Positions 7,804 through 14,137 of a DNA stretch of 16,050 nucleotides are shown here, in pieces (position 1 is the stretch's first letter; each line of letters opens with the position of its first letter). The notes under the pieces were generated by a model. The model searched no databases. It was not told the DNA's origin and was given only the letters and a program-made list of their open reading frames with translations. Source of the stretch: Pseudomonadota bacterium (GTDB lineage: Bacteria; Pseudomonadota; Alphaproteobacteria; Acetobacterales; Acetobacteraceae); contig JAKBCB010000027.1 in the NCBI GenBank assembly GCA_021808185.1, positions 1-16,050 on the forward strand. Direction: 5' to 3'. Both the position numbers and the translations under genes were made by a program.

Positions 7804-8498
7804 GCAAGGACGCGATGTTGGGCGCGATCCGGCGCGGGCTGCGGCGCGGGCCGTTGCCGCGGGATCAGGTGCTTGGCTTGCAGGCTCGGCTCGCCGCGCA
7901 TCCGCGCCATCTGATCCCGGGCCGCAGCCGTGTGGCCCGGCCCGAGCAGATCGCTCTGTTCATCCGCAACGTCGAAAAGGAATTCGGCAGCGTCGTCCGC
8001 GTGCCAAGCCCCGCCGCCGTGCCGGGTGCGGTCGCCGACTACCTGGCGGCGCAAAACCTGCCCCCCAGCTTCGCGATGGCGCCGCATCCGGAGTTGCAGG
8101 CGCTGCCGTGGGACGAGCGGCCGTTGCTGCAACGCCGGGAAGGCAAGGCCGTGGCCTCCGATCAGGTCACGGTGCAGCACGGCTTCGCCGGCGTGGCGGA
8201 AACCGGCACGCTGATGCTGCCGGGCGGCCCGCGACGCCCGACCACGCTGAACCTGCTCGCCGAGACCGAAATTGTCGTCCTGCGCGCGAGCCGCATCGTC
8301 GGCGCCTACGAGGAAGCCTTCGATCTGCTGCGCGCGGAGCTCGCGGAGCCGGCCGGTGGGATGCTGCCGCGCAACGTCATGCTGGTCACCGGGCCGTCGC
8401 GCTCGGCGGACATCGAGAGCACACTGGAACTCGGCGCGCACGGGCCGCGCCGGCTGCATGTGGTGCTGATCGACGACGACGACGCGGCCCGCGCCTGA
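7800..8498 (+). CDS. lutC: L-lactate oxidation protein LutC (LUD domain)
   Basis: Third subunit of the lactate utilisation complex, 232 aa, within the normal LutC range. It is a single LUD domain: VAETGTLML at residues 132-140, TGPSRSADIE at 197-206 and GAHGPRRLHVVLID at 212-225 are the family's conserved C-terminal blocks. The N terminus starts with a helix containing the short repeat RRGLRRGPLP. The start codon overlaps the lutB stop by 4 nt, so subunits are probably made in step. A run of GAC codons gives DDDD near the C terminus. Ten bases follow before the Smr-domain gene, which may be co-transcribed although functionally unrelated. Confidence 0.92.
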   Translation: MSKDAMLGAIRRGLRRGPLPRDQVLGLQARLAAHPRHLIPGRSRVARPEQIALFIRNVEKEFGSVVRVPSPAAVPGAVADYLAAQNLPPSFAMAPHPELQALPWDERPLLQRREGKAVASDQVTVQHGFAGVAETGTLMLPGGPRRPTTLNLLAETEIVVLRASRIVGAYEEAFDLLRAELAEPAGGMLPRNVMLVTGPSRSADIESTLELGAHGPRRLHVVLIDDDDAARA

Positions 8499-8507
8499 CC
8501 GCGCGCG

Positions 8508-9041
8508 ATGCCGCCGCCGCGCCGCCCCAGGCTGACCGAGCAGGATTCCCGTGACTGGGCAAGCTTTGCCCGGCTCATCACGCCTTTGCCCGGGCGGACA
8601 TTGCCCGAGCCGCCGCCGGAGCCGGCCAGCGACATTCTTGTCACGCGCCAACCGGCGGCACCGCCGCCGCCGAAAACCCCGTCGCCATTGCTGCCCTCGG
8701 CGCTCAGCGTCGGCCATCAGCCGGGCGGTCTCGACAATTCCACCTGGAACCGGTTCCGCGCCGGAAAACTGGCGCCGGTGCGCACGCTCGATCTGCACGG
8801 ACGCACCGCGCAGCGGGCGTTCCATGCGCTGCACGGGTTTCTGCATGCGGCGCATACCGACCATGTGCGCTGCGTGGAGGTCATCACCGGGCGTGGCTCG
8901 GGGGAGAATGGCGGGGTGATCCGGCGCGAATTGCCGCTGTGGCTGAACCTGCCGGCGCTGCGCCCATTGGTGCTGGCGGCGAGCCATCCGCACGCCGCCA
9001 ATCCTGGCTCCGTGCGGCTGCTGTTGCGCCGGCCGAAATGA
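8508..9041 (+). CDS. Smr/MutS2-C-type domain protein, putative nuclease
   Basis: 177-aa protein with a disordered Pro/Ala-rich N-terminal half (residues 1-85; PEPPPEP, APPPPKTP) and a C-terminal Smr domain. The domain shows LDLHGRT at 94-100, TGRGSGENGGVIRR at 127-140 and a final SVRLLLRR. DLHG and TGRG are the conserved Smr motifs linked to endonuclease or RNA-cleaving activity in characterised relatives. Stand-alone Smr proteins of this form are common in alphaproteobacteria, but a precise role is unknown. The start has no clear ribosome-binding site and lies 10 nt after lutC. The stop overlaps the start of the XRE regulator (ATGA). I expected this pair near mltA and Tim44-like genes; here they stand alone. 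Confidence 0.88.
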   Translation: MPPPRRPRLTEQDSRDWASFARLITPLPGRTLPEPPPEPASDILVTRQPAAPPPPKTPSPLLPSALSVGHQPGGLDNSTWNRFRAGKLAPVRTLDLHGRTAQRAFHALHGFLHAAHTDHVRCVEVITGRGSGENGGVIRRELPLWLNLPALRPLVLAASHPHAANPGSVRLLLRRPK

Positions 9042-9439
9042 CCCCCTTCGGGGCGCGGCTGCGCGCGCTGCGGGCCGAACACGGGATGACGCTGAAGCAC
9101 CTAGCGGCGCAGTTGCAGGTCTCGGCCGCCTATGTCTCGGCGCTGGAGCACGGCAAGCGCGGGGCGCCGAGCACGGGGCTGGTACATCAAGTGTGCGACG
9201 TGTTCGGGCTGATCTGGGACGAGGCCGAACAATTATCCGTCCTTGCGCGCCTGTCGCATCCGCGCGTCGTGGTGGACACCGCCGGACTGTCGCCGGAGCA
9301 GACGGCCCTAGCCAATCGGCTGGCGCAGACCATCCACCGCTTGCCGCCCGAAACGGTGGCGGCCCTGCACGCGGTGCTCGACACCGCCAAGCCGGCCGCG
9401 AAACCCCGGCTGCGCCGCGCCGCCGGACGCGCAGGCTGA
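9038..9439 (+). CDS. XRE-family helix-turn-helix transcriptional regulator
   Basis: Small DNA-binding protein of 133 aa. Residues 4-60 form a Cro/CI-type domain: FGARLRALRAEHGMTLKHLA, then LQVSAAYVSALEHGKR, where the recognition helix lies, and APSTGLVHQVCDVFGL. The second half is helical without an identified sensor domain and ends in a basic Ala/Arg tail. The start at 9038 overlaps the Smr stop codon; the longer frame from 8939 lies inside the Smr gene. It stops 17 bp from the convergent maf stop, where only a weak AGGCT/AGCCT inverted repeat (9438-9456) is seen. Target genes are unknown; self-regulation of the Smr-XRE pair is possible. Confidence 0.9.
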   Translation: MTPFGARLRALRAEHGMTLKHLAAQLQVSAAYVSALEHGKRGAPSTGLVHQVCDVFGLIWDEAEQLSVLARLSHPRVVVDTAGLSPEQTALANRLAQTIHRLPPETVAALHAVLDTAKPAAKPRLRRAAGRAG

Positions 9440-9456
9440 AGGCTAACGCCGTGAGC

Positions 9457-10068
9457 CTACGCCGCCAGCACCCCATGCTGGCGCAGGAACCCGAGCAACG
9501 GCAGCACCGGCAGGCCCAGCACCGCGGCGTGCTCGCCCTCCACGCGGTCGAACAGGTGCACGCCCAATCCCTCCAGGCGATACGCGCCCACCGTGCTGGT
9601 CAGCGCGTCGCCCTCGGCCGCGATGTAGGCATCGAGAAACGCGTCGGAGAAATTCCGCATCGTCAGGCTCGGCTCGGCGATGTGATGCCAGACGCGCTGC
9701 CCGCCGCGCCGGCACAGCACCGCCGTGACCAGGATATGCGCGCGCCCGCGCAGCGCCACCAGATGCGCGCGCGCCTCGGCCAGATCGGCGGGCTTGTCGA
9801 ACCAGGTACCCTCACAGACGAGCAACTGATCGCAGCCGATCACCAGCGCCTCCGGGTCGCGCCGGGCGATGCGCTGCGCCTTGAGGTCGGCGAGCAGCAG
9901 GGCCGTGTCCCGCGCCGAGGCCCCGTCCGCAAGCGCGGCGCGTTTGACCTCGGCCTCGTCCACCCGCGCGGCCCGCGCCTCGAACCGCAGCCCGGCCCGT
10001 TCCAGCAGGTCTTTGCGCGAGGCCGAGGCGCTGGCCAGCACCAATCTCGGTTCGGCGGCCTGGATCAC
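9457..10068 (-). CDS. maf: Maf-family nucleotide pyrophosphatase (YceF-like)
   Basis: House-cleaning nucleoside triphosphate pyrophosphatase, 203 aa. It begins with the Maf signature LVLASASASRKDLLERAGL at residues 9-27 and has ARVDEAEVKR near 34, the catalytic-region motif IGCDQ at 77-81, FDKP at 90-93 and GAYRLEGLGVHLFDRVEG at 161-178. The CDQ form, rather than ADT, resembles the YceF branch that prefers 7-methyl-GTP over the YhdE branch acting on dTTP/UTP; that specificity is inferred. The likely start is GTG at 10068, overlapping the ppsR stop as GTGA; no ATG lies between it and the signature. Co-transcribed with ppsR. In related genomes aroE follows, but here the next gene is convergent. 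Confidence 0.92.
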   Translation of the reverse strand: MIQAAEPRLVLASASASRKDLLERAGLRFEARAARVDEAEVKRAALADGASARDTALLLADLKAQRIARRDPEALVIGCDQLLVCEGTWFDKPADLAEARAHLVALRGRAHILVTAVLCRRGGQRVWHHIAEPSLTMRNFSDAFLDAYIAAEGDALTSTVGAYRLEGLGVHLFDRVEGEHAAVLGLPVLPLLGFLRQHGVLAA

Positions 10069-10919
10069 AGTGCCTCGGCGGCCTTGCGGCGGCGTTCGTG
10101 CCACGCTTCCATCAGTTGCAGGACGGTTGCCGCCGTCTCCTCGATCGAGCGGCGGGTGACGTCGATCACCGGCCAGCCGCGCCGGACGCACAGACGGCGC
10201 GCCCAGAGCAGCTCGGCCTTGACCGTCTCCAGATCAACGTATTCGCCGCTGTCATGGCGCATCGGCCCACCACCCGCGCCAAGCATGCGCAGCCGGTGGC
10301 GGCGGATTTCGATCAGCGCCTCGGCATCCAGCGTCAGGCCGATAACGGGCGAAGGTGGGGTCTCGAGCCCGGGCGGATCGGGCAGACTTGGCACCAATGG
10401 GACATTGGCCGCCTTGATGCCGCGATTGGCCAGATAGAACGATGTGGGCGTCTTCGAGCTGCGCGACACACCGACGAGAATCACGTCGGCTTCGGCCAGC
10501 CCCGCCTGCGACTGGCCGTCGTCGTGCGCCAGCACGTAATGGATCGCGTCGATGCGGCGGAAGTAATCGGCATCCAGCACGTATTGCCGGCCGGGGCGGG
10601 ACATCATGGTCTCGCCGAACTGCTCCTGCAGCAGCGCGAGCACCGGATCGAGCACATGCACCACGGACACGCCGAGGCGCTGGCACGCGGTCTCCAGCTC
10701 GGCGCGCAGGCCCTTTTCCACCAGCGTCGAGAGCACCGGGCCGGGTTCGGCCTCGATGCCTTCGATCACCCGGTGCAACTGGAAGCGCGTGCGGATCAGG
10801 CTCCAGCGGTGATGGACAATGCGCGCGTGCTCGAACTGCGCCACTGTCGCGCGCGCGATGGAGTTCAGCGTCTCCCCGGTCGCGTCGGACACGAGGTGCA
10901 GATTGATGCGGTTGGTCAT
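10065..10919 (-). CDS. ppsR: Pyruvate, phosphate dikinase regulatory protein (DUF299)
   Basis: Bifunctional ADP-dependent kinase and Pi-dependent phosphorylase that switches pyruvate phosphate dikinase or PEP synthase off and on; 284 aa. It starts MTNRINLHLVSDATGET, the family N terminus, and carries the unusual P-loop GVSRSSKTPTSFYLANRG from residue 150. The C-terminal half includes DVTRRSIEETA, another conserved block. The ATG at 10919 is preceded by AGGG; the open frame reaching 11330 would cross the candidate origin and was rejected. The stop overlaps maf. Orthologues (RP001 in Rickettsia) mark one side of the alphaproteobacterial origin opposite hemE, as here. Whether the dikinase or the synthase is the partner cannot be told from this window. 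Confidence 0.95.
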   Translation of the reverse strand: MTNRINLHLVSDATGETLNSIARATVAQFEHARIVHHRWSLIRTRFQLHRVIEGIEAEPGPVLSTLVEKGLRAELETACQRLGVSVVHVLDPVLALLQEQFGETMMSRPGRQYVLDADYFRRIDAIHYVLAHDDGQSQAGLAEADVILVGVSRSSKTPTSFYLANRGIKAANVPLVPSLPDPPGLETPPSPVIGLTLDAEALIEIRRHRLRMLGAGGGPMRHDSGEYVDLETVKAELLWARRLCVRRGWPVIDVTRRSIEETAATVLQLMEAWHERRRKAAEAL

Positions 10920-10942
10920 GTCGCCCTGGCGCTTGGGAGGCC

Positions 10943-10951
10943 TGAGGATAA
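10943..10951 (-). promoter_or_regulatory. DnaA-box-like site 1
   Basis: Minus strand reads TTATCCTCA, one mismatch from TTATCCACA. It overlaps the first copy of the GATAACGGG repeat; the next 9 bases (CGGGGATAA) form a weaker second site. Confidence 0.4.
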
Positions 10952-10964
10952 CGGGGATAACGGG
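10947..10964 (+). repeat. Tandem 9-bp repeat GATAACGGG
   Basis: Two perfect adjacent copies of GATAACGGG, followed by a one-mismatch copy GATGACGGG at 11006-11014 and partial relatives GATGACTCC (11121) and GATGACGCA (11138). The spacing is iteron-like and all copies lie in the candidate origin, close to the ppsR start codon. They could be low-affinity initiator sites or an operator for ppsR. Confidence 0.55.
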
Positions 10965-11089
10965 GACCGCCACCCCTTGTCGGTGCTGCCGATGCGAGTC
11001 ACGGGGATGACGGGTACAAATCCGCCATGCGTGGACGAACGCCGCCGGGTGGATCCGCGTTTTGGGGACAGACACCGGACTCCGCGTCG

Positions 11090-11102
11090 AATCAACCGCC
11101 TG
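11090..11102 (+). promoter_or_regulatory. IHF-like binding site
   Basis: AATCAACCGCCTG matches the IHF consensus WATCAANNNNTTR except for one T. It lies in the middle of the candidate origin, between the DnaA-like boxes, where DNA bending would be expected. A single degenerate match, so weak on its own. Confidence 0.3.
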
Positions 11103-11116
11103 CGGAGCGACGTGGC

Positions 11117-11125
11117 TGTGGATGA
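11117..11125 (-). promoter_or_regulatory. DnaA-box-like site 2
   Basis: Plus strand TGTGGATGA, that is TCATCCACA on the minus strand, one mismatch from both TTATCCACA and the Caulobacter-type TGATCCACA. The TGTGGAT core is intact. It overlaps the GANTC site at 11124-11128. Confidence 0.5.
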
Positions 11126-11160
11126 CTCCGGGGATGGGATGACGCAAGCCGGGTACCTCT

Positions 11161-11169
11161 GTATCCACA
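11161..11169 (+). promoter_or_regulatory. DnaA-box-like site 3
   Basis: GTATCCACA, one mismatch from TTATCCACA, in opposite orientation to site 2 and 35 bp from it. It sits next to the AT-richer segment before hemE. Confidence 0.5.
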
Positions 11170-11180
11170 GGGGCATCTAG

Positions 11181-11230
11181 GGCTTCATCCCAGTGAGTCT
11201 TTCTTCCCTCTGATAGAAGACAGGCTGCTA
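11181..11230. other. Relatively AT-rich segment, possible unwinding element
   Basis: About half of these 50 bases are A or T (17 of 30 in 11191-11220), clearly above the surrounding DNA. It adjoins DnaA-like site 3 and the fifth GANTC site, as expected for a DNA unwinding element, but also fits a hemE promoter. Confidence 0.35.
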
Positions 11231-11281
11231 GAAGCCCGGCTGACAGGAAGCGCCGGACCACTGGGGAACGAAAGGCGGCCG

Positions 11282-12319
11282 ATGACGAAACCGATGCTGC
11301 GGGCTCTGGCGGGCGAGGCGGTGTGGCCACCGCCGGTGTGGCTGATGCGCCAGGCCGGGCGCTATCTGCCGGAATACCGCGCGATACGCGCCAAGGCGGG
11401 CGACTTCATTGCGCTGTGTACGACACCGGACCTCGCCATCGAGGTTACGATGCAGCCGATCCGCCGCTACGGGATGGATGCGGCGATCCTGTTCAGCGAC
11501 ATCCTGATGTTGCCCTGGGCATTGGGCCACGGGCTGCGTTTCGCCGAGGGCGAGGGGCCCTTGCTGCCACCGCTGCGCGACGCCGCGGCGCTCGCGGCGC
11601 TCGACCGGGAGCGGCTGGTGGAGCGGATTTCTCCGATCCTGGCGACGGTGCGCGGCGTGCGCGCCGAACTGGACCGCACGATGCCGGGACAGACCGCGCT
11701 GATCGGCTTCGCCGGCGCCCCGTTCACCGTGGCTTGCTACATGGTCGAGGGCCATGGCTCGAAGGAGTTCGGGGCGGTGCGCGGGATGGCGTATCGCGAT
11801 CCGGCGCTGTTTTCCGCGCTGATGGACCTGCTGACCGAGACGACCATCGTCTATCTGGCGGCCCAGATCGAAGCCGGCGCGGAAGCAGTGATGCTGTTCG
11901 ACAGTTGGGCCGGCGTCCTCCCACCGGCCTTGTTCCGCGCGCATGTGATCGAGCCGGCGCGGCGGATCACGGCGGCCCTGCGGGAGCGCTTTCCGCATGT
12001 GCCGGTGATTGGCTTTCCGCGCCTCGGCGGGCTGTCCATCGCTGCCTACGCGCGGGCGACGGGCGTGCAGGGGCTCGGGCTCGACACCACGGTCGATCCG
12101 GTGCTGGCCTCCCGGCTGGTGCCGGCGCCGGTGGCGTTGCAGGGCAATCTCGATCCACTGGCGCTGGAGGCGGGCGGGGCTGCCATGCGTTCGGCGACGG
12201 CCGAGATCCTGGCGGCGATGCGTGGACGGCCATTTGTGTTCAATCTCGGCCACGGCATCGTGCCTCCGACGCCGCCGGAGCATGTCGGCGAATTGGTGGA
12301 ACTCGTCCGTGCCGCTTGA
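11282..12319 (+). CDS. hemE: Uroporphyrinogen decarboxylase
   Basis: Decarboxylates the four acetate side chains of uroporphyrinogen III to give coproporphyrinogen III in haem synthesis; cytosolic, 345 aa, normal length. Signature 1 PVWLMRQAGRYLPEY lies at residues 18-32, followed by the active-site Asp in ILFSDILMLPW (Asp73). Signature 2 GFAGAPFTVACYMVEG comes near residue 141, then LFDSWAGVLPP, and NLGHGIVPPTPPEHV near the C terminus. The ATG at 11282 is preceded by AAAGGCGG. It is the first rightward gene from the candidate origin and leads a haem gene string; hemH follows 31 bp later. In Caulobacter, hemE promoter activity is linked to the origin, so replication-coupled expression is possible here. 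Confidence 0.96.
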   Translation: MTKPMLRALAGEAVWPPPVWLMRQAGRYLPEYRAIRAKAGDFIALCTTPDLAIEVTMQPIRRYGMDAAILFSDILMLPWALGHGLRFAEGEGPLLPPLRDAAALAALDRERLVERISPILATVRGVRAELDRTMPGQTALIGFAGAPFTVACYMVEGHGSKEFGAVRGMAYRDPALFSALMDLLTETTIVYLAAQIEAGAEAVMLFDSWAGVLPPALFRAHVIEPARRITAALRERFPHVPVIGFPRLGGLSIAAYARATGVQGLGLDTTVDPVLASRLVPAPVALQGNLDPLALEAGGAAMRSATAEILAAMRGRPFVFNLGHGIVPPTPPEHVGELVELVRAA

Positions 12320-12350
12320 TCTCGGCCCGGAATCCGCCACCTTGGCCGGC

Positions 12351-13442
12351 ATGTCGCGCCGCAAGATCGCCATCGTGCTGTTCAACCTGGGCGGGCCGGA
12401 CCGGCCGGAAGCGGTGCGGCCGTTCCTGGTCAACCTGTTCACCGATCCGGCGATCCTGCGCGTGCCGTTCTTCGTCCGCCCGATCCTGGCGCGGATCATT
12501 GCCCGCGCGCGTACCAAGCCCGCGACCGAGAACTACGCGCTGCTCGGCGGCAAATCGCCGCTGCTGGAACTGACCGAGCAGCAGGCGCGGGCGCTGGAGG
12601 CGGCACTGCCGGAGCTGGACGCACGCTGCTTCATCGCCATGCGCTACTGGCACCCGTTCAGCATCGAGGCGGCGCGCTCGGTGAAGGCGTGGAACCCGGA
12701 CGAGGTGGTGCTGCTGCCGCTCTACCCGCATTATTCGACCACCACGACAGGCAGCAGCCTGACCGCGTGGCGCGACGCGGCCGCGCGGGTGGGCCTGGCC
12801 AAGCCGGTGACGTCGCTGTGCTGCTATCCCTCGGATCGGGGCTTTCTGGCCGCCACCGCCGCCATCGTGCGCAAGGCCTACGAGGACGCGCGCGCGTCGC
12901 TGGACCCGGCGATCGGGCTGCGCGTGCTGTTTTCCGCGCATGGCCTGCCCGAGATCATCATCAAGGCCGGCGATCCGTACCAGTATCAGATCGAGCAGAC
13001 GGTCGCCGGCGTGGTGCGGCACCTCGCGATCCCCGGCCTTGACCATCACGTTTGCTACCAGTCCCGCGCGACGCCGCAGAAGTGGATCGGCCCTTCCACC
13101 GAGGAGGAGATCGAGCGGGCAGCCGCCGACAAGGTGGCGCTGCTGGTGGTGCCGATCGCCTTCGTGTCCGAGCACTCGGAGACACTGGTGGAACTGGATG
13201 TGGAATACCGCGACGTGGCCGACAAGCTGGGTGTGCCGGGCTATTTCCGGGCGCCGGCGCAGAACGCCGATGCGGGGTTCATCGCAGCACTTGCCGACCT
13301 GGTGCGCCACGCGCGGGTCAACGGGCCAGGATTGTGCAGTTTCGCCGGCGGACGCGTATGCCCAGGCGAGCACGGCGATTGCCCCCATGCCCGGGCCGGC
13401 ACTGCGCCGGCCACGGCCGAGGTGGTCGCGCTGGCCGCATGA
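12351..13442 (+). CDS. hemH: Ferrochelatase
   Basis: Inserts Fe2+ into protoporphyrin IX in the last haem step; 363 aa. Family blocks seen are VLFNLGGPDRPE at residues 9-20, LLPLYPHYSTTTTGSS at 121-136, the catalytic His in FSAHGLP (His197), CYQSRATPQKWIGPST, and PIAFVSEHSETLVELD with the conserved acidic residues. The C terminus carries Cys329, Cys337 and Cys344, and an internal Cys157-Cys158 pair. This could supply a [2Fe-2S] cluster like those of Caulobacter and mycobacterial ferrochelatases, though the spacing differs from what I recall. The ATG at 12351 was chosen; an in-frame GTG at 12309 overlapping hemE is an alternative. Neither has a strong ribosome-binding site. The stop overlaps the HAD gene start (ATGA). 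Confidence 0.95.
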   Translation: MSRRKIAIVLFNLGGPDRPEAVRPFLVNLFTDPAILRVPFFVRPILARIIARARTKPATENYALLGGKSPLLELTEQQARALEAALPELDARCFIAMRYWHPFSIEAARSVKAWNPDEVVLLPLYPHYSTTTTGSSLTAWRDAAARVGLAKPVTSLCCYPSDRGFLAATAAIVRKAYEDARASLDPAIGLRVLFSAHGLPEIIIKAGDPYQYQIEQTVAGVVRHLAIPGLDHHVCYQSRATPQKWIGPSTEEEIERAAADKVALLVVPIAFVSEHSETLVELDVEYRDVADKLGVPGYFRAPAQNADAGFIAALADLVRHARVNGPGLCSFAGGRVCPGEHGDCPHARAGTAPATAEVVALAA

Positions 13443-14137
13443 CACCGCTGGAACTGCTCAGCACGCGGCTTGTGCCGCTGCGCCTGGTGATCTTCGATTG
13501 CGACGGGGTGATCGTCGATAGCGAACCCGTGTCCAACCGGATCATCGCCGAGGATCTGACGGCGCAAGGCTGGGCGATGCAGACCGCCGAGGCGACGCGG
13601 CTGTTTCTCGGTGTGACCCTGCGCGACATGCAGCCGGTCATCGAGACGCGGCTGGGCAAGCCTTTGCCGCCGGGGTGGCGGGGGAGCCTGACCGCCCGGA
13701 TCGTGGCGGCACTGGCCGAGGAAGCCACACCAATCCCCGGTGCCGTGGAGACGTTGCGGACACTGACCGCGATGGGGGTGCCATGGCGGGTGGCGTCCAA
13801 TTCCTCGCACCCGGAGATGGTGGCGAAGTTTGCCCGATTGGGCATCGGCGATCTGGTCGCGGGTCGGGTGCACAGCCATACGGACGTGGCGCGTGGCAAG
13901 CCCGAACCGGACCTGTTCCTCGCCGCGGCGGCGGCCGAGGGGGTCGATCCGGCGGCCTGTCTGGTGATCGAGGACTCGCGGCCCGGGGTGCGCGCGGCCG
14001 TGGCCGCCGGCATGGACTGCCTCGGCTATGCACCGCGTTCGGACGGTATGGCGTTGCGGGCGCTGGGGGCGGTGCCGTTCCAGGCGATGGCGGACCTGCC
14101 GCGCCTGATCGAAACCGCGTGGCGGAGAGCGGCCTGA
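13439..14137 (+). CDS. HAD-superfamily hydrolase, phosphoglycolate phosphatase/beta-phosphoglucomutase-like
   Basis: Subfamily IA HAD phosphatase, 232 aa. Motif I FDCDGVIVDSEP has the nucleophile Asp20 and acid-base Asp22. A helical C1 cap follows (about 30-95), then motif II Ser120 in VASNSSHPE, motif III Lys154 in RGKPEPDLF and motif IV IEDSRPGV with Glu178 and Asp179. All catalytic residues are present, so it should be active on a small phosphorylated metabolite. The substrate is unknown; the DSEP form resembles YieH- and GPH-like enzymes. It overlaps hemH by 4 nt and hemJ by 1 nt (TGATG), so it is built into the haem operon. Such a gene is not part of the usual hemE-hemH-hemJ cluster. Confidence 0.88.
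   Translation: MTPLELLSTRLVPLRLVIFDCDGVIVDSEPVSNRIIAEDLTAQGWAMQTAEATRLFLGVTLRDMQPVIETRLGKPLPPGWRGSLTARIVAALAEEATPIPGAVETLRTLTAMGVPWRVASNSSHPEMVAKFARLGIGDLVAGRVHSHTDVARGKPEPDLFLAAAAAEGVDPAACLVIEDSRPGVRAAVAAGMDCLGYAPRSDGMALRALGAVPFQAMADLPRLIETAWRRAA

Larger units (their letters stand above)
10920..11281. other. oriC: Candidate chromosomal replication origin (oriC) and divergent ppsR/hemE promoter region
   Basis: This 362-bp non-coding gap separates divergent ppsR and hemE, the position of the Caulobacter origin and predicted Rickettsia origin. It contains three 9-mers one mismatch from TTATCCACA (10943-10951, 11117-11125, 11161-11169) and a weaker one (11048-11056). It has five GANTC methylation sites (10996, 11078, 11089, 11124, 11195), an IHF-like site and tandem GATAACGGG repeats. 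An AT-richer stretch lies next to hemE. No CtrA-type TTAA-N7-TTAA site was seen. Transcription diverges from it on both sides. Promoters for hemE and ppsR must also lie here, but no clear -35/-10 pair was identified; GATAGA at 11212-11217 is a weak hemE -10 candidate. Confidence 0.68.

Noticed and set aside
9438..9456. AGGCT/AGCCT inverted repeat between XRE and maf as a bidirectional terminator
   Set aside because: Only a 5-bp stem with a 9-nt loop and no T-run; too weak to annotate separately.
7770..9476. Long minus-strand open frame opposite lutC, Smr and XRE genes
   Set aside because: Low-complexity Arg/Ala-rich translation with no motif, while the three plus-strand genes have clear domains and coupled starts.
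10920..11330. Upstream extension of ppsR across the intergenic gap
   Set aside because: DUF299 homology starts exactly at MTNRINLHLV, and the extension would run into hemE and cross the candidate origin.
11228..12517. Minus-strand open frame opposite hemE
   Set aside because: No family resemblance; hemE carries all its signatures on the plus strand.
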